64,000 bases of DNA from an uncultured Clostridium sp. (lineage in GTDB: Bacteria; Bacillota_I; Bacilli_A; RF39; UBA660): contig CANEGO010000004.1 in the NCBI GenBank assembly GCA_947427095.1, forward strand, positions 62,001-126,000, written 5' to 3'. Below are positions 30,439 through 40,480 of the stretch, in pieces (the stretch's first letter is position 1; every line of letters begins with the position of its first letter). The notes beneath the pieces are model-generated. The model was not told where the DNA came from. It saw nothing but the letters and a program-made list of their open reading frames with translations, and did no database searches. A program made the position numbers and the translations under genes.

Positions 30439-33169
30439 AAAAAGCAGTAATATTTCAAAAAATATAAAGGCAAAAGCTAATGAGGTAAAAAACAAGGTTG
30501 TCAAAAAAACAAATAATTCAAAAAATAAAAATGTAATTAGTAAGAAAAAAAGAATGGTATTAAACGTACTTTTAATATGCGTAATAGTTTTTGTAGCAAC
30601 AATTACAATCTTCTTTTCTTACGTTATAATTAAAGCTCCTAAGTTTGATCCTAATAACCTTAAGTTTACTCAAATGTCCGAATTATATGACTCGGACGGA
30701 AACTTAGTTACAAAGATGGGAAATGAAAACAGAACTGAAATAACTTACGATGATTTGCCAGAGGTTTTAATTGACGCAATAATAGCCACTGAGGACTCAA
30801 AGTTTTTTCAGCACAATGGTTTTGACTTGGCACGTTTTGCAAAGGCTAGTGTATATCAATTACTTGGGAAAAACGCTGGCGGTGCATCAACCTTAACAAT
30901 GCAAATTGTAAAAAATAATTACACGTCTACAGAATCGAAAGGGTTCGAGGGAATCGTTAGAAAATTCACTGATATTTATCTTTCAATTTTTAAAGTAGAA
31001 AGAAAATATACAAAAAAGGAAATAATCGAATTTTATGTAAATGACTCATACTTAGGTAATGGTGCATATGGCGTTGAGCAAGCATCCCTTAACTACTTCG
31101 GAAAATCCGTTAAAGATCTTAATTTAGCTGAAGCATCATTCATCGCCGGGTTATTCCAATCTCCTAAGTATTATAACCCTTACTACTACCCAGAAAGAGC
31201 AGAAAAAAGAAGAAAAACTGTTTTATACTTAATGCAAAGACATGGGTACATAACTGAAGAAGAAAGAAAAATAGCCGAAGCTGAACCTATTACATCATAC
31301 ATTAAGCAGACTCAAACAAATAGTACTTATAAAGAGTATCAAGGATATATTGAAACGGTAATTGAAGAATTAGAAAACGAGTATGATCTAAATCCTTATA
31401 CTACTCCACTTAAAATATACACCGCAATGAACAGGGAAAAACAAGACTTCGTAAACAAAGTAATGAACGGCGAAGCATGGAACTGGGAAAATGATTTAGT
31501 TCAAGCCGGTATTGTTATGACAACTAGCGAAACTGGAGAAGTAATTGCAGTTGGCGCAGGTAGAAACAGAGAAAACCAAATGTCATTTAACTACGCTACT
31601 CAAACGAACAAGCAAATCGGTTCAACCGCAAAACCAATATTTGATTATGGACCGGCAGTTGAATATTTAGGCTATGGAACAGTCAACTACATCAAAGATG
31701 AACCACATACTTATAGTAACGGTAAAAAGATTTCAAACTCTGATGGCGGGTATAAGGGAACACTTCCAATGTATCAAGCACTCGGTCTATCAAGAAATAT
31801 AACTGCATTAAAAACGTTTCAACAGGTTTCTAGTGAAGCTGGAAATGATAAAATTTTAAATTTTGCTACTAGCCTTGGTCTTACCCCAGAGGTGGAAAAC
31901 GGAAAAGTTCACGAAGCTCATAGCATCGGCTCATTTACTGGTTCTACCAAAGAAGGTGAATCAAGAAATAGTCCGATGACAATGGCAGGAGCATACCAAG
32001 CTTTTTCAAACGGAGGATATTATATAAAGCCTCATACAATTGTTAAATTTATATATAAGGAAACCGATGAAGTTGTTGAGGCAAATACATCTAAAACAAG
32101 AGTAATGAATGACTCAACTGCTTACATAATAAACTATGCTCTTAACTGGTCTGTTACTGATGGATTAGCAAGAAGTGCAGCTAATATTGGTGGTGTATCA
32201 GTTGCAGCAAAAACAGGTACTAGTAACTACGATTCAAACACTATAAAAGATAAGAAATTATCTAGTAGAGCTGTTAACGATTTGTGGGTATGTGGTTACA
32301 CACCTAGTCAAACAATAACGTTTTGGTATGGTTATGATCAATTATATAAAGAACATTATAGTACTACTTCAACTTGGACAATACGTGATAGATTTTACCG
32401 AAACTTAGCAGAAAACTTATTTGATAAAAATGGAGAAACTTTTAAAGTACCATCAAGCATTGAAGCAGTGCAAGTAGTTAAAAATTCTATTCCATTAAAA
32501 TTAGCAAGTGCTAATACTCCTGATAGCATGAAAACAGTTGGTTACTTTAGAAAAGGTACGGCGCCTACTGAGACTACCGCTGATTATGATACATTACCTA
32601 GCGTAAATGGAGTAAGTAGTAAAGTTTCAGGAAATCATATCACTTTAAACTGGAATGGATTAAGTGCAGAAGACATGTTAAGTCTTAATGCTGACGAAAG
32701 TTTTGGTATCTTGGGATATGATATATATATAAAAGATGGGTCAGATGGATCTGAAAGCTATGTTGGAACAACAACTTCTAGTTCTTATACACATACTACT
32801 AATTACCAAAATCCAGTATATGTTATATATACAGCTTATTCTAATTATAAGACTAATCGAAGCAAAGGAGTTGAACATAAAGTAACGGTTGCAACTGACT
32901 TTGATTTAAAAGCAAGTAATGAAACAATTACACAAGGTGATAATTTTATTGATAGTAAACCTATAGTAGTTTTATATAACTCGGTTGATGTAACCGCCCA
33001 AAGTAAAATAGAACTTATTTCTGGAAAGGTAGATAACCAAACACCTGGAAATTATAAACTAGAATATAAAATTACATATCAAGGAAATTCTAAAACAATT
33101 AGTAGAACGGTAACAGTAAAAGCTAAAAGTACAACAACTACAACCACAACAAACAATAACGAAAATTAA
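30419..33169 (+). CDS. Class A penicillin-binding protein (PBP1A-type)
   Basis: AIIATEDSKFFQHNGFDLAR transglycosylase; STAKPIFDYGPAVEYL, AAKTGTSNY transpeptidase; Thr-rich tail; start revised to MMKK. Confidence 0.95.
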   Translation: MMKKRTKKSSNISKNIKAKANEVKNKVVKKTNNSKNKNVISKKKRMVLNVLLICVIVFVATITIFFSYVIIKAPKFDPNNLKFTQMSELYDSDGNLVTKMGNENRTEITYDDLPEVLIDAIIATEDSKFFQHNGFDLARFAKASVYQLLGKNAGGASTLTMQIVKNNYTSTESKGFEGIVRKFTDIYLSIFKVERKYTKKEIIEFYVNDSYLGNGAYGVEQASLNYFGKSVKDLNLAEASFIAGLFQSPKYYNPYYYPERAEKRRKTVLYLMQRHGYITEEERKIAEAEPITSYIKQTQTNSTYKEYQGYIETVIEELENEYDLNPYTTPLKIYTAMNREKQDFVNKVMNGEAWNWENDLVQAGIVMTTSETGEVIAVGAGRNRENQMSFNYATQTNKQIGSTAKPIFDYGPAVEYLGYGTVNYIKDEPHTYSNGKKISNSDGGYKGTLPMYQALGLSRNITALKTFQQVSSEAGNDKILNFATSLGLTPEVENGKVHEAHSIGSFTGSTKEGESRNSPMTMAGAYQAFSNGGYYIKPHTIVKFIYKETDEVVEANTSKTRVMNDSTAYIINYALNWSVTDGLARSAANIGGVSVAAKTGTSNYDSNTIKDKKLSSRAVNDLWVCGYTPSQTITFWYGYDQLYKEHYSTTSTWTIRDRFYRNLAENLFDKNGETFKVPSSIEAVQVVKNSIPLKLASANTPDSMKTVGYFRKGTAPTETTADYDTLPSVNGVSSKVSGNHITLNWNGLSAEDMLSLNADESFGILGYDIYIKDGSDGSESYVGTTTSSSYTHTTNYQNPVYVIYTAYSNYKTNRSKGVEHKVTVATDFDLKASNETITQGDNFIDSKPIVVLYNSVDVTAQSKIELISGKVDNQTPGNYKLEYKITYQGNSKTISRTVTVKAKSTTTTTTTNNNEN

Positions 33170-33192
33170 AAGACATCTTATTGATGTCTTTT
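33168..33192. terminator. Bidirectional terminator between PBP1 and dnaD
   Basis: AAAAGACATC-TTATT-GATGTCTTTT. Confidence 0.85.
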
Positions 33193-33840
33193 TTAGTCCT
33201 CATTTAACCAATCATATTCATAAAACGGCTCACTTTTTTCCTCTTCTTTTACCTGTCTTTTTTTATCTATGTCAGAAGATGTTTTTATGCCTTTTTTATT
33301 CCATTCATATAATATTTTATCGATGTATCTTAAGTTACTTACACCACTAAAAACGGCCTCTTTTAAAGCCGCCGATATAAGATCTTTTGATATTCCAGAT
33401 TCTATCCAGTTATTTATTATATCATATTCCATCGGCGATAACGTTCTTCCAAACTCGCTTTCAAAATTATCAAATAAGTCTTCATTATCAGTTTGTTCAT
33501 TATTATCCTCCAAAATTTTAGAGATTAAAATTTCATAAAAAGAACCTATACTTAATCTTTCTTCTAAAATCCCCTCTTCGTTTTTTTTCATTGTAATAGA
33601 TAATAGTTTTTTATCCTTAAGAGCAGAAATTGCTTCTAACAGCTCTTTTTCACTAAAATCTAAATCATCTAAAATTTTCTTATAATCAAATAAAACATTA
33701 TCTTTACCATTTAATAAGTATATCAAAAGAATAAGAGAGTTAATATCCAATTTCATCTGTCTTGCACACTTTAAAACGCATTTATCTACTGTAAAATGAT
33801 TATTGTTATTAATTAAATCTAGCATTTTTTTCTTAATCAT
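33193..33840 (-). CDS. dnaD: DnaD-domain primosomal protein
   Basis: FESEFGRTLSPMEYDIINNWIESGISKDLISAALKEAVFSGVSNLRYIDKILYEW. Confidence 0.9.
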   Translation of the reverse strand: MIKKKMLDLINNNNHFTVDKCVLKCARQMKLDINSLILLIYLLNGKDNVLFDYKKILDDLDFSEKELLEAISALKDKKLLSITMKKNEEGILEERLSIGSFYEILISKILEDNNEQTDNEDLFDNFESEFGRTLSPMEYDIINNWIESGISKDLISAALKEAVFSGVSNLRYIDKILYEWNKKGIKTSSDIDKKRQVKEEEKSEPFYEYDWLNED

Positions 33841-33863
33841 ATACTCACCTTCTTTAAAGATAA

Positions 33864-34976
33864 TTATAACATATTATTCTTATAAGCATCAATTAAATAT
33901 TTTTTTAATAACAACTCATCGTTTATAAGTGTTTTATTTATTATCTTGTTTTCTAAATCGTTTACGATTACCTTAACCATTGATTTATCTTTTATATTTA
34001 ATAGCTCAATTATATCAAATGGTTTTAGAGCAATATCCAAGCGATTTTTTATTGGCAAATTATCATATCTATCATATATATTAGTTTCGTTAATACCTAG
34101 TATTTGAGCAGCTATATAACAAACATAACTACCATTTTTATATAATTCCATATCATTTATATTTTTGTCTTTTAAAATTAGAGAAATAGCATTCATGTAT
34201 GATTTTTCGTTATTAGTAAATTGATATTTTATAAAAGGATCAATCTGAACCCAAATTCCAATTGGATCATTAGTGCTAACTATCTTTTTATTTAGGTTAA
34301 TACCAAGATATTTATCAAGTTTTAAATCTCTTAAAATATCAATTCCACGCATCTTGTTGGTGGATGAAAATATCTTGTTTAATTCTTGCTTTTTACGATA
34401 ATACGAAAGCTTTTCTAACATTGGAGCATTATTAATTATTGCTAACCTTAAATCATTATCAATTTCAAAATTAAGTTCGGTTGCAAACCTTATTGCTCTT
34501 AGTATTCTAAGTGAATCTTCCTTAAGTTTTCTATCAGCATTACCAACCGATTTAACAATTCTTTTTTCAATATCTTGTTTTGCACCAATTAAATCAATAA
34601 TTTCCCCTTTACTATTCATACACAAAGTATTTATAGTAAAATCTCGTCTTTTTAAATCAATTAGCAGACTATTAGTATAGATTATTTTAGAAGGTGATCT
34701 TCCATTATTATACTCCAAGTCCATTCTGTAGGTAGTTATTTCAAAATTTATTTTTTTATAAGTTAGATGAACCGATCCATATCCCTCAAATGGTAATTTA
34801 ACATCTTTAAATATTTCCTTTATATCCATTGGCGTTGCATTTGTGCAAATATCAACATCATTACTTTTTCTATTAATTAAATAATCTCTTACAAATCCAC
34901 CAACTAAATAAGCCTCATATCCATTACTTTCTAATATCTTTAATAGTTCTAACGCTTTTTCTAACAAGTTAATCAC
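33864..34976 (-). CDS. cca: CCA tRNA nucleotidyltransferase
   Basis: GYEAYLVGGFVRDYLINRKSNDVDICTNATP ... RRDFTINTLCMN ... DSLRILRAIRFATELNFEI. Confidence 0.95.
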   Translation of the reverse strand: MINLLEKALELLKILESNGYEAYLVGGFVRDYLINRKSNDVDICTNATPMDIKEIFKDVKLPFEGYGSVHLTYKKINFEITTYRMDLEYNNGRSPSKIIYTNSLLIDLKRRDFTINTLCMNSKGEIIDLIGAKQDIEKRIVKSVGNADRKLKEDSLRILRAIRFATELNFEIDNDLRLAIINNAPMLEKLSYYRKKQELNKIFSSTNKMRGIDILRDLKLDKYLGINLNKKIVSTNDPIGIWVQIDPFIKYQFTNNEKSYMNAISLILKDKNINDMELYKNGSYVCYIAAQILGINETNIYDRYDNLPIKNRLDIALKPFDIIELLNIKDKSMVKVIVNDLENKIINKTLINDELLLKKYLIDAYKNNML

Positions 34977-35004
34977 CTTTATAATTATATCATTTTTAAA
35001 AAGA

Positions 35005-35028
35005 AAAAAACCATTTTCATGGTTTTTT
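35005..35028. terminator. HU gene terminator
   Basis: AAAAAACCAT-TTTC-ATGGTTTTTT. Confidence 0.8.
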
Positions 35029-35029
35029 A

Positions 35030-35305
35030 TTATGCGTTTACAGCATCCTTTAACTTAGAACCAGCTTTAAATGTAACAGCAGTTCTTGCAGCAATTTTAA
35101 CTGTCTCTCCAGTTCTTGGGTTACGACCTTCTCTAGCTTCTCTTTTTGAAGTTGCAAAAGTACCAAAACCAACTAATGAAACCTTTTCACCTTTTTTTAA
35201 TGCTTCAGTTATGCTTTCCATAGTTGCATCTAAAGCACGTGAAGCGTCAGCTTTAGTTAATCCAGCTTTTTCAGCTATCATTTCTACTAATTGTTGTTTT
35301 GACAT
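35030..35305 (-). CDS. hup: HU-family DNA-binding protein
   Basis: VSLVGFGTFATSKREAREGRNPRTGETVKIAARTAVTFKAGSKLKDAVN. Confidence 0.97.
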   Translation of the reverse strand: MSKQQLVEMIAEKAGLTKADASRALDATMESITEALKKGEKVSLVGFGTFATSKREAREGRNPRTGETVKIAARTAVTFKAGSKLKDAVNA

Positions 35306-35415
35306 AATAAACCTCCATATTTATGTTCATTTATAAGCTACCTTGCTTACAATATAAGAGTACCATTTTTATTAAAATAAGTAAAGTATTTTATTGCTAA
35401 AATATAATTTTTTGC

Positions 35416-35955
35416 TTATTTTTCAACGGTTTTAACACTTTCCACCTTCAATTCTACCACCAATCTTTTACTTTTATTAGATTTTTCGCACGTAATAAGT
35501 AATAATGTATTTTTCTTATCATTTTTTAAGATGTTAAGTTCCGTGTCATATATACTGTATTTTTTACTTACAATATAAGTGATTTTTAACTTATCTTTAT
35601 ATAAATAAATATAATCATTTATATAAAGTTCATCTAACCTGTTAAAATAAGTGCCATATCCAACGCCAGAATGTCCAAAAACTATTATTTTTTCTTTATA
35701 ATTATCATACCTATAATAAACTAGTGACTTATTTAAATTTTTAAAATTTTTATCTGCTTTCTTTATAACTGTCTTTAACTTTATTTTTGGTATTTCTATA
35801 ACAAAATCACTTTTATAATTAAAACTTGTTTCATTTTTAAAATATGAATTAATACTTTGAGTAGTGTTATGATTTAAAATAGTCATTAATATAACTTCTT
35901 TTACTAATAAAAAAATTAAAATTAATAACCCTATTTTAAGCAGTTTTCTTTTCAT
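35416..35955 (-). CDS. Sortase
   Basis: N-terminal TM; IIVFGHSGVGYGTYFNRLDEL; LLLITCEKSNKSKRLVVEL (His/Cys/Arg triad). Confidence 0.85.
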   Translation of the reverse strand: MKRKLLKIGLLILIFLLVKEVILMTILNHNTTQSINSYFKNETSFNYKSDFVIEIPKIKLKTVIKKADKNFKNLNKSLVYYRYDNYKEKIIVFGHSGVGYGTYFNRLDELYINDYIYLYKDKLKITYIVSKKYSIYDTELNILKNDKKNTLLLITCEKSNKSKRLVVELKVESVKTVEK

Positions 35956-37438
35956 ATATTAAGCCTATTAAACACAGTGAAATTAATAAAGTTATATTTA
36001 ATATATCTTTTTTTCCGGTATTAGGTAACGTATCTATATTTATTGGAGGTTCTATAACAGGTAAAATCGGCTCTGGCAGTTTATGATTAACGAGTGCAAT
36101 ATTTTGAATTATACCATCAGTTGTAATTTCTATTACATGATCTTTTACCATATCAACACCATTTTGTGTACTTTCTTGTTTTATCACATACTTACCATAT
36201 GTTAAGTTTAATGTAATATTTCCGTTTTTATCCGTTTTAGCGCTTGTCACTAATTTACCGTCTAAGTCATATACCCCAAATAAAATTCCTTCTTCTGGAA
36301 AACAAATATTATTTTCAGTATCATCTAAAACTTTTGTTATATTTATTATATTTTTAATTATCTTTTCATAAGATTTAATAACTACCTCAGGCATTTCAGT
36401 TCCAACAAATATTTTAGAAATCATTTTATCTAAAGTATAACCCTTACTTGGAACAATTTCTTTTATAGTATAATTACCACGAGTAAGATTATCAAAAATA
36501 ATTTTTCCATTTGAATCAGTTTTTTTAGATATTATTAAGTTACCATCTTTATCATAAAGACCGTATTCTGCTCCAGATAAAGTAGCCTCTTTTGAAGATA
36601 GTTCTTTACTTTTAGTATCATAATCCATTTTATCAACGATAATCTTACCATAAAAATGATTTATATTATAGCTTCTTTCATAATCATATGGAAACTCAAA
36701 CGTGCCAATTGTTTGATAGCCTTCTTTATAATAAAACATGGTTGTCTTACCATTTTGTTTTCTTCTTAAAGTAAAACCATTATCACTTTCTTTTACTTTG
36801 ATGTTTAGACTATTACCATTTATACTTACCGAATCATTTCCAACTACTTCGTATCCTTCTAAAACATTATTATTATCATTTACTTTAAACTCATCTCCTA
36901 CCATGTATTCTTCTTTTAAATCAAACAATGGCGATATTTCATAATTATTAACTAATCTTAAGATTTCATTTTTATAATAATCTATATTAATTATGTTGCC
37001 ACCTACTTTTGCATCAGACCACCAAGCATCAGTAGTTCCCATTTCTCTCCAAATAAGTTCTTGAGCAGCCATGTAATACTCTTTAGCTTCATGTCCAGGA
37101 TAACCATATCCATAATATCCTATTAAGCTTAATCTTTTAGTATTTGCCCATGATAAATTAGTATCATTAATATTAGTAGTTGATGAATAATACGAGGCTT
37201 TACCAGCCATCACGCCTGGCTCTATACAGTACGCTGTTTTACCATTTGCTGTCATCATCGCTAAATTATTTACTTGCTCTTTTCCATCTTTATATTTATG
37301 TGCAAAAATACTTCTATCTAAATTCCAATCAATGTAAGAATCCATATCACCAGCATACACTTTGCTAGGCAGCAAAATCACAACTAATAAAAATACAACA
37401 TAAATCAATATTTTTTTCATTTTATCTCCTCCTTTCAT
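35936..37438 (-). CDS. Thioester-domain, Cna-B/SpaA-type LPXTG surface adhesin
   Basis: Signal peptide; AYCIEPG and AAQELIWRE (thioester Cys/Gln candidates); SpaA-like repeats; LPNTG plus TM plus charged tail. Confidence 0.88.
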   Translation of the reverse strand: MKGGDKMKKILIYVVFLLVVILLPSKVYAGDMDSYIDWNLDRSIFAHKYKDGKEQVNNLAMMTANGKTAYCIEPGVMAGKASYYSSTTNINDTNLSWANTKRLSLIGYYGYGYPGHEAKEYYMAAQELIWREMGTTDAWWSDAKVGGNIINIDYYKNEILRLVNNYEISPLFDLKEEYMVGDEFKVNDNNNVLEGYEVVGNDSVSINGNSLNIKVKESDNGFTLRRKQNGKTTMFYYKEGYQTIGTFEFPYDYERSYNINHFYGKIIVDKMDYDTKSKELSSKEATLSGAEYGLYDKDGNLIISKKTDSNGKIIFDNLTRGNYTIKEIVPSKGYTLDKMISKIFVGTEMPEVVIKSYEKIIKNIINITKVLDDTENNICFPEEGILFGVYDLDGKLVTSAKTDKNGNITLNLTYGKYVIKQESTQNGVDMVKDHVIEITTDGIIQNIALVNHKLPEPILPVIEPPINIDTLPNTGKKDILNITLLISLCLIGLIYEKKTA

Positions 37439-37554
37439 TTAGATAGATTAACAAATACAAAATAATAATCAAATATTATAAAATTACTAAGTTGAAGAAT
37501 ATTTTCAACAAAATTCTTTATAATCAGGTATAAAAACAAATTTAAGATATTAAA

Positions 37555-37583
37555 AAAACACAAAAATTAAACTTTTGTGTTTT
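37555..37583. terminator. Terminator downstream of the ImmA/IrrE gene
   Basis: AAAACACAAAA-ATTAAAC-TTTTGTGTTTT. Confidence 0.75.
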
Positions 37584-37619
37584 AATCTAATTATTTAGAC
37601 AAATTATTTAATAAATTTA

Positions 37620-38639
37620 TTAATAACTTATTTCTTCCCTATTTTTAATATACCGTGGATCATTATAATTTATTTTTCCTTCTTTGGCTAACCTAGAATA
37701 TAAGAAGCATAAAGGAATTTTTTCTCGTTTACATATGTCTTCAATGTCATCACACGTTATTATTTCCTTATAAGTTTTATCATCTATCATTTGTTTTAAA
37801 GCAAAATTATCAGCTCTTTTTTCTATATTATCATCACCATCAATAACTACTTTACTTTTAGCTTTATTATAATCACTTTTTACATGACCTAATTCGTGAT
37901 ATAAAGCATAATAAAACGAGGCCTTTTCCTTCAAATACGTAGTCATATATATTGCGGGGTTATTTCCTAAAACCTTGGTACAACCCCTTGTTTTAGTACC
38001 TAGTAAAGCATCCTCAATAACCAAGTATATGCCATACTTACTAAATAACTTAACTAAACTATTTGAATTAAATTTTCTTAATCGTTCGTCTTTTAACTCA
38101 CCTAATAACTTATTTAAATTAGATGAATCATACCTTTCTACATTGATTTCCTTAACTAGATTATCACACCTAGTTATCCACAAAAAAACTTTTTTTAAAT
38201 CCGCATCCTCTTTTTTCTTATATAATATCTTACTATCGGAGTATTTTTCAAGTACATCAAAATTTTTTATATTTAAAAAGTTCAATAAGTCATAAGCATT
38301 TTGCAAATAGGAATCTTTATCTTTTAATACTAACCAATTTCTTTTACTCATTTCCTCTACATGATATGAACTAATAAATTTTTTTATTTCTTTTTCACTA
38401 TTAAATCTATTATTAAGATAATTATATAGCTTTCTTTTAGCCTCTACGAACGCAATTAAATTAATATCAATATCTGTAATAAGGCTTATGGCAATCATCA
38501 AATCTTCCGAAATATCAGTTTTACTATTTAATATCTCATTCATATGTTTTTTTGTTATATCTAACCTACTAGCAAAATCACTTTGCGATATATGATTATA
38601 CGTTAAATAATCCTTTAACATGCTTCCAAAACCAAACAT
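37620..38639 (-). CDS. HTH-XRE plus ImmA/IrrE-type (HELGH) protein, antitoxin-like
   Basis: ISQSDFASRLDITKKHMNEILNSKTDIS; FYYALYHELGHVKSDYNKAK. Confidence 0.85.
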   Translation of the reverse strand: MFGFGSMLKDYLTYNHISQSDFASRLDITKKHMNEILNSKTDISEDLMIAISLITDIDINLIAFVEAKRKLYNYLNNRFNSEKEIKKFISSYHVEEMSKRNWLVLKDKDSYLQNAYDLLNFLNIKNFDVLEKYSDSKILYKKKEDADLKKVFLWITRCDNLVKEINVERYDSSNLNKLLGELKDERLRKFNSNSLVKLFSKYGIYLVIEDALLGTKTRGCTKVLGNNPAIYMTTYLKEKASFYYALYHELGHVKSDYNKAKSKVVIDGDDNIEKRADNFALKQMIDDKTYKEIITCDDIEDICKREKIPLCFLYSRLAKEGKINYNDPRYIKNREEISY

Positions 38640-38641
38640 AA

Positions 38642-39025
38642 CTATCCCTCCCTATAATGCTTATTATCTATTTTTTCAAACTCTACTTTCTCTATTTCAA
38701 TTAAATTATATGGATAATCTCCCATAGGTCTAAAATATAATCTAATTTTAGTATTCAAATCAGCGGTATAAATATCTTTTAAATTTCCCTTTTTCTTTTC
38801 TATACCATATACGTTTTTTAAAGGATGATTAATTAACTCTTGCATATTATTAACGGATAAAAGTAAATCTTCTATTTTACATAGTTCTTCGTATTCTTTA
38901 TCCATATGCTTATTTATTATTTTACGTTTTAAATCACGTTTATACACCGATGTTTTAATAATTTGCGAGGTATCAATTCTCTTTTCATGTATATTATAAC
39001 CTAATAGGTTATAATATGTCAACAA
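38642..39025 (-). CDS. RelE/ParE/HigB-like toxin; true start likely downstream of the ORF-track start
   Basis: VYKRDLKRKIINKHMDKEYEELCKIEDLLLS ... DIYTADLNTKIRLYFRPMGDYPYNLIEIEKVEFEKIDNKHY; partner of the ImmA/IrrE gene. Confidence 0.65.
   Translation of the reverse strand: MLTYYNLLGYNIHEKRIDTSQIIKTSVYKRDLKRKIINKHMDKEYEELCKIEDLLLSVNNMQELINHPLKNVYGIEKKKGNLKDIYTADLNTKIRLYFRPMGDYPYNLIEIEKVEFEKIDNKHYREG
38991..39017. promoter_or_regulatory. 27-bp palindromic operator nested in a consensus promoter
   Basis: ATATTATAACCTAATAGGTTATAATAT; minus strand TTGACA-N18-TATAAT with the palindrome across the spacer and -10. Confidence 0.8.
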
Positions 39026-39149
39026 AAACTACTGATTTAAAAATAATTAATAAATGCTACTATAGCAAGCCATTATGCCGAAATTTAAATGAATACATGT
39101 AAAAATAAAGCCATAATCCATTAAAATTATAGCTTTATTAAATTATTTA

Positions 39150-40058
39150 TTATATAGTATCAATATTAAAATCATCTTTATATTTACTTAAACTTATTAT
39201 ATTTCCTTTAGTAGTTTCTTTCCATCCTAAGAATTCATGTGACCAATTAGATAATTCGGTTGCAGTTTTTCCCTTTAATTTATTTTTTACATACTCCATT
39301 GAATCAAGTTCTTCTTTAGAAAATAAATTTTCATCAAAGCATAAATCTGTTTTAAATAAAGCCTTATCATCCATATCAACAGTAATTTTAACATAATTAT
39401 TATCCGATAAATAATTTATTATATTTTCATGATTATCAATTATAGGGTCATGATCAGCTTTAGCATATTTTAAAGTAGTAATGGGCATACCATATAATTT
39501 ATTATAATAAAAATCCAAGGCAAACATATTTTTAATAAGCGCAGTTTTATACATAATATTATCTTTTAACATATAAATAAAACTATTAATGGTTTTTACA
39601 TGATTATACAAACCTGATTTTTTCAAAATTTCATAATAATCATCCCCTAGTCTTTTTTTATTTTCTCTTAAAATATTTAAAAAATACGTTTTTCCTTTCT
39701 TTAGTTTAGCGTATACTTCAATATATTGTTTTTGAGGAAAAGATTCCTGTTTTTCATAACGTATAATTGTTTTTTTACCCCAACCAAGTAATTTTGCAAA
39801 CATATCATGTGATAAATTGAAATTCCCCCTTATATTTTTAAAATCTTCAAATGTTAAATCATATAATTTTAAATATTCATCATAAATATTTTTTACCGGA
39901 TCATAATCGTCTGGCAATACTTCATTGTTGCAATAGGGACATTTATAAATATGTTCTTTTACATAAAAACTTTCACCATTTATTTTATATTTATTTTCTT
40001 GTATTTCCTCTTTCGGAATAATTTTTTTATTACAATCAAAACAATATTCTTTTTTCAT
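39150..40058 (-). CDS. Zn-finger plus HTH plus Panacea (DUF4065/SocA-like) antitoxin
   Basis: CFDCNKKI..CPYCN; NLSHDMFAKLLGWGKKTIIRYE; MYKTALIKNMFALDFYYNKLYGMPITTLKYAKADHDPI. Confidence 0.75.
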   Translation of the reverse strand: MKKEYCFDCNKKIIPKEEIQENKYKINGESFYVKEHIYKCPYCNNEVLPDDYDPVKNIYDEYLKLYDLTFEDFKNIRGNFNLSHDMFAKLLGWGKKTIIRYEKQESFPQKQYIEVYAKLKKGKTYFLNILRENKKRLGDDYYEILKKSGLYNHVKTINSFIYMLKDNIMYKTALIKNMFALDFYYNKLYGMPITTLKYAKADHDPIIDNHENIINYLSDNNYVKITVDMDDKALFKTDLCFDENLFSKEELDSMEYVKNKLKGKTATELSNWSHEFLGWKETTKGNIISLSKYKDDFNIDTI

Positions 40059-40072
40059 TTCGTATTTTCCTC

Positions 40073-40441
40073 CTACCTAGTACTTTCATGAAAAGATAAA
40101 CAAATTACTTTATCATCTCCATCATTTTTTAAATTTAGTTTAATATAAACCCTTTTTCCATTAATAACTTTAATAAATTCAAATACTTCAGAATTTGTAT
40201 CTCTGCTTAAATCAATATCTTTAGAAATCCTAAAACAGTCTTCTTCTTTCAACTCTAATATATAATTCCATATACTTTCTATCCTTATTATTCCGATCCT
40301 TATAATAGCTTCTTTATAATTTACTCTAACATCATCTAAGTTATAAGTTCTAGGAATTATTTTATATTTTTTTCTTCTAATTAATTCTTTAGCAATTTTT
40401 AAAAAAGATTTCACCGCAGTATTATCCAGCGTTGTTATCAC
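40073..40441 (-). CDS. MqsR-like toxin candidate paired with the Panacea antitoxin
   Basis: Upstream of and cotranscribed with the Panacea gene; ends NGKRVYIKLNLKNDGDDKVICLSFHES, reminiscent of MqsR-type toxins; GTG start with GGAAGGAG RBS. Confidence 0.55.
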   Translation of the reverse strand: MITTLDNTAVKSFLKIAKELIRRKKYKIIPRTYNLDDVRVNYKEAIIRIGIIRIESIWNYILELKEEDCFRISKDIDLSRDTNSEVFEFIKVINGKRVYIKLNLKNDGDDKVICLSFHESTR

Positions 40442-40480
40442 ATATTTACTCCTTCCTACATATATTTACTGCTTTCATAC

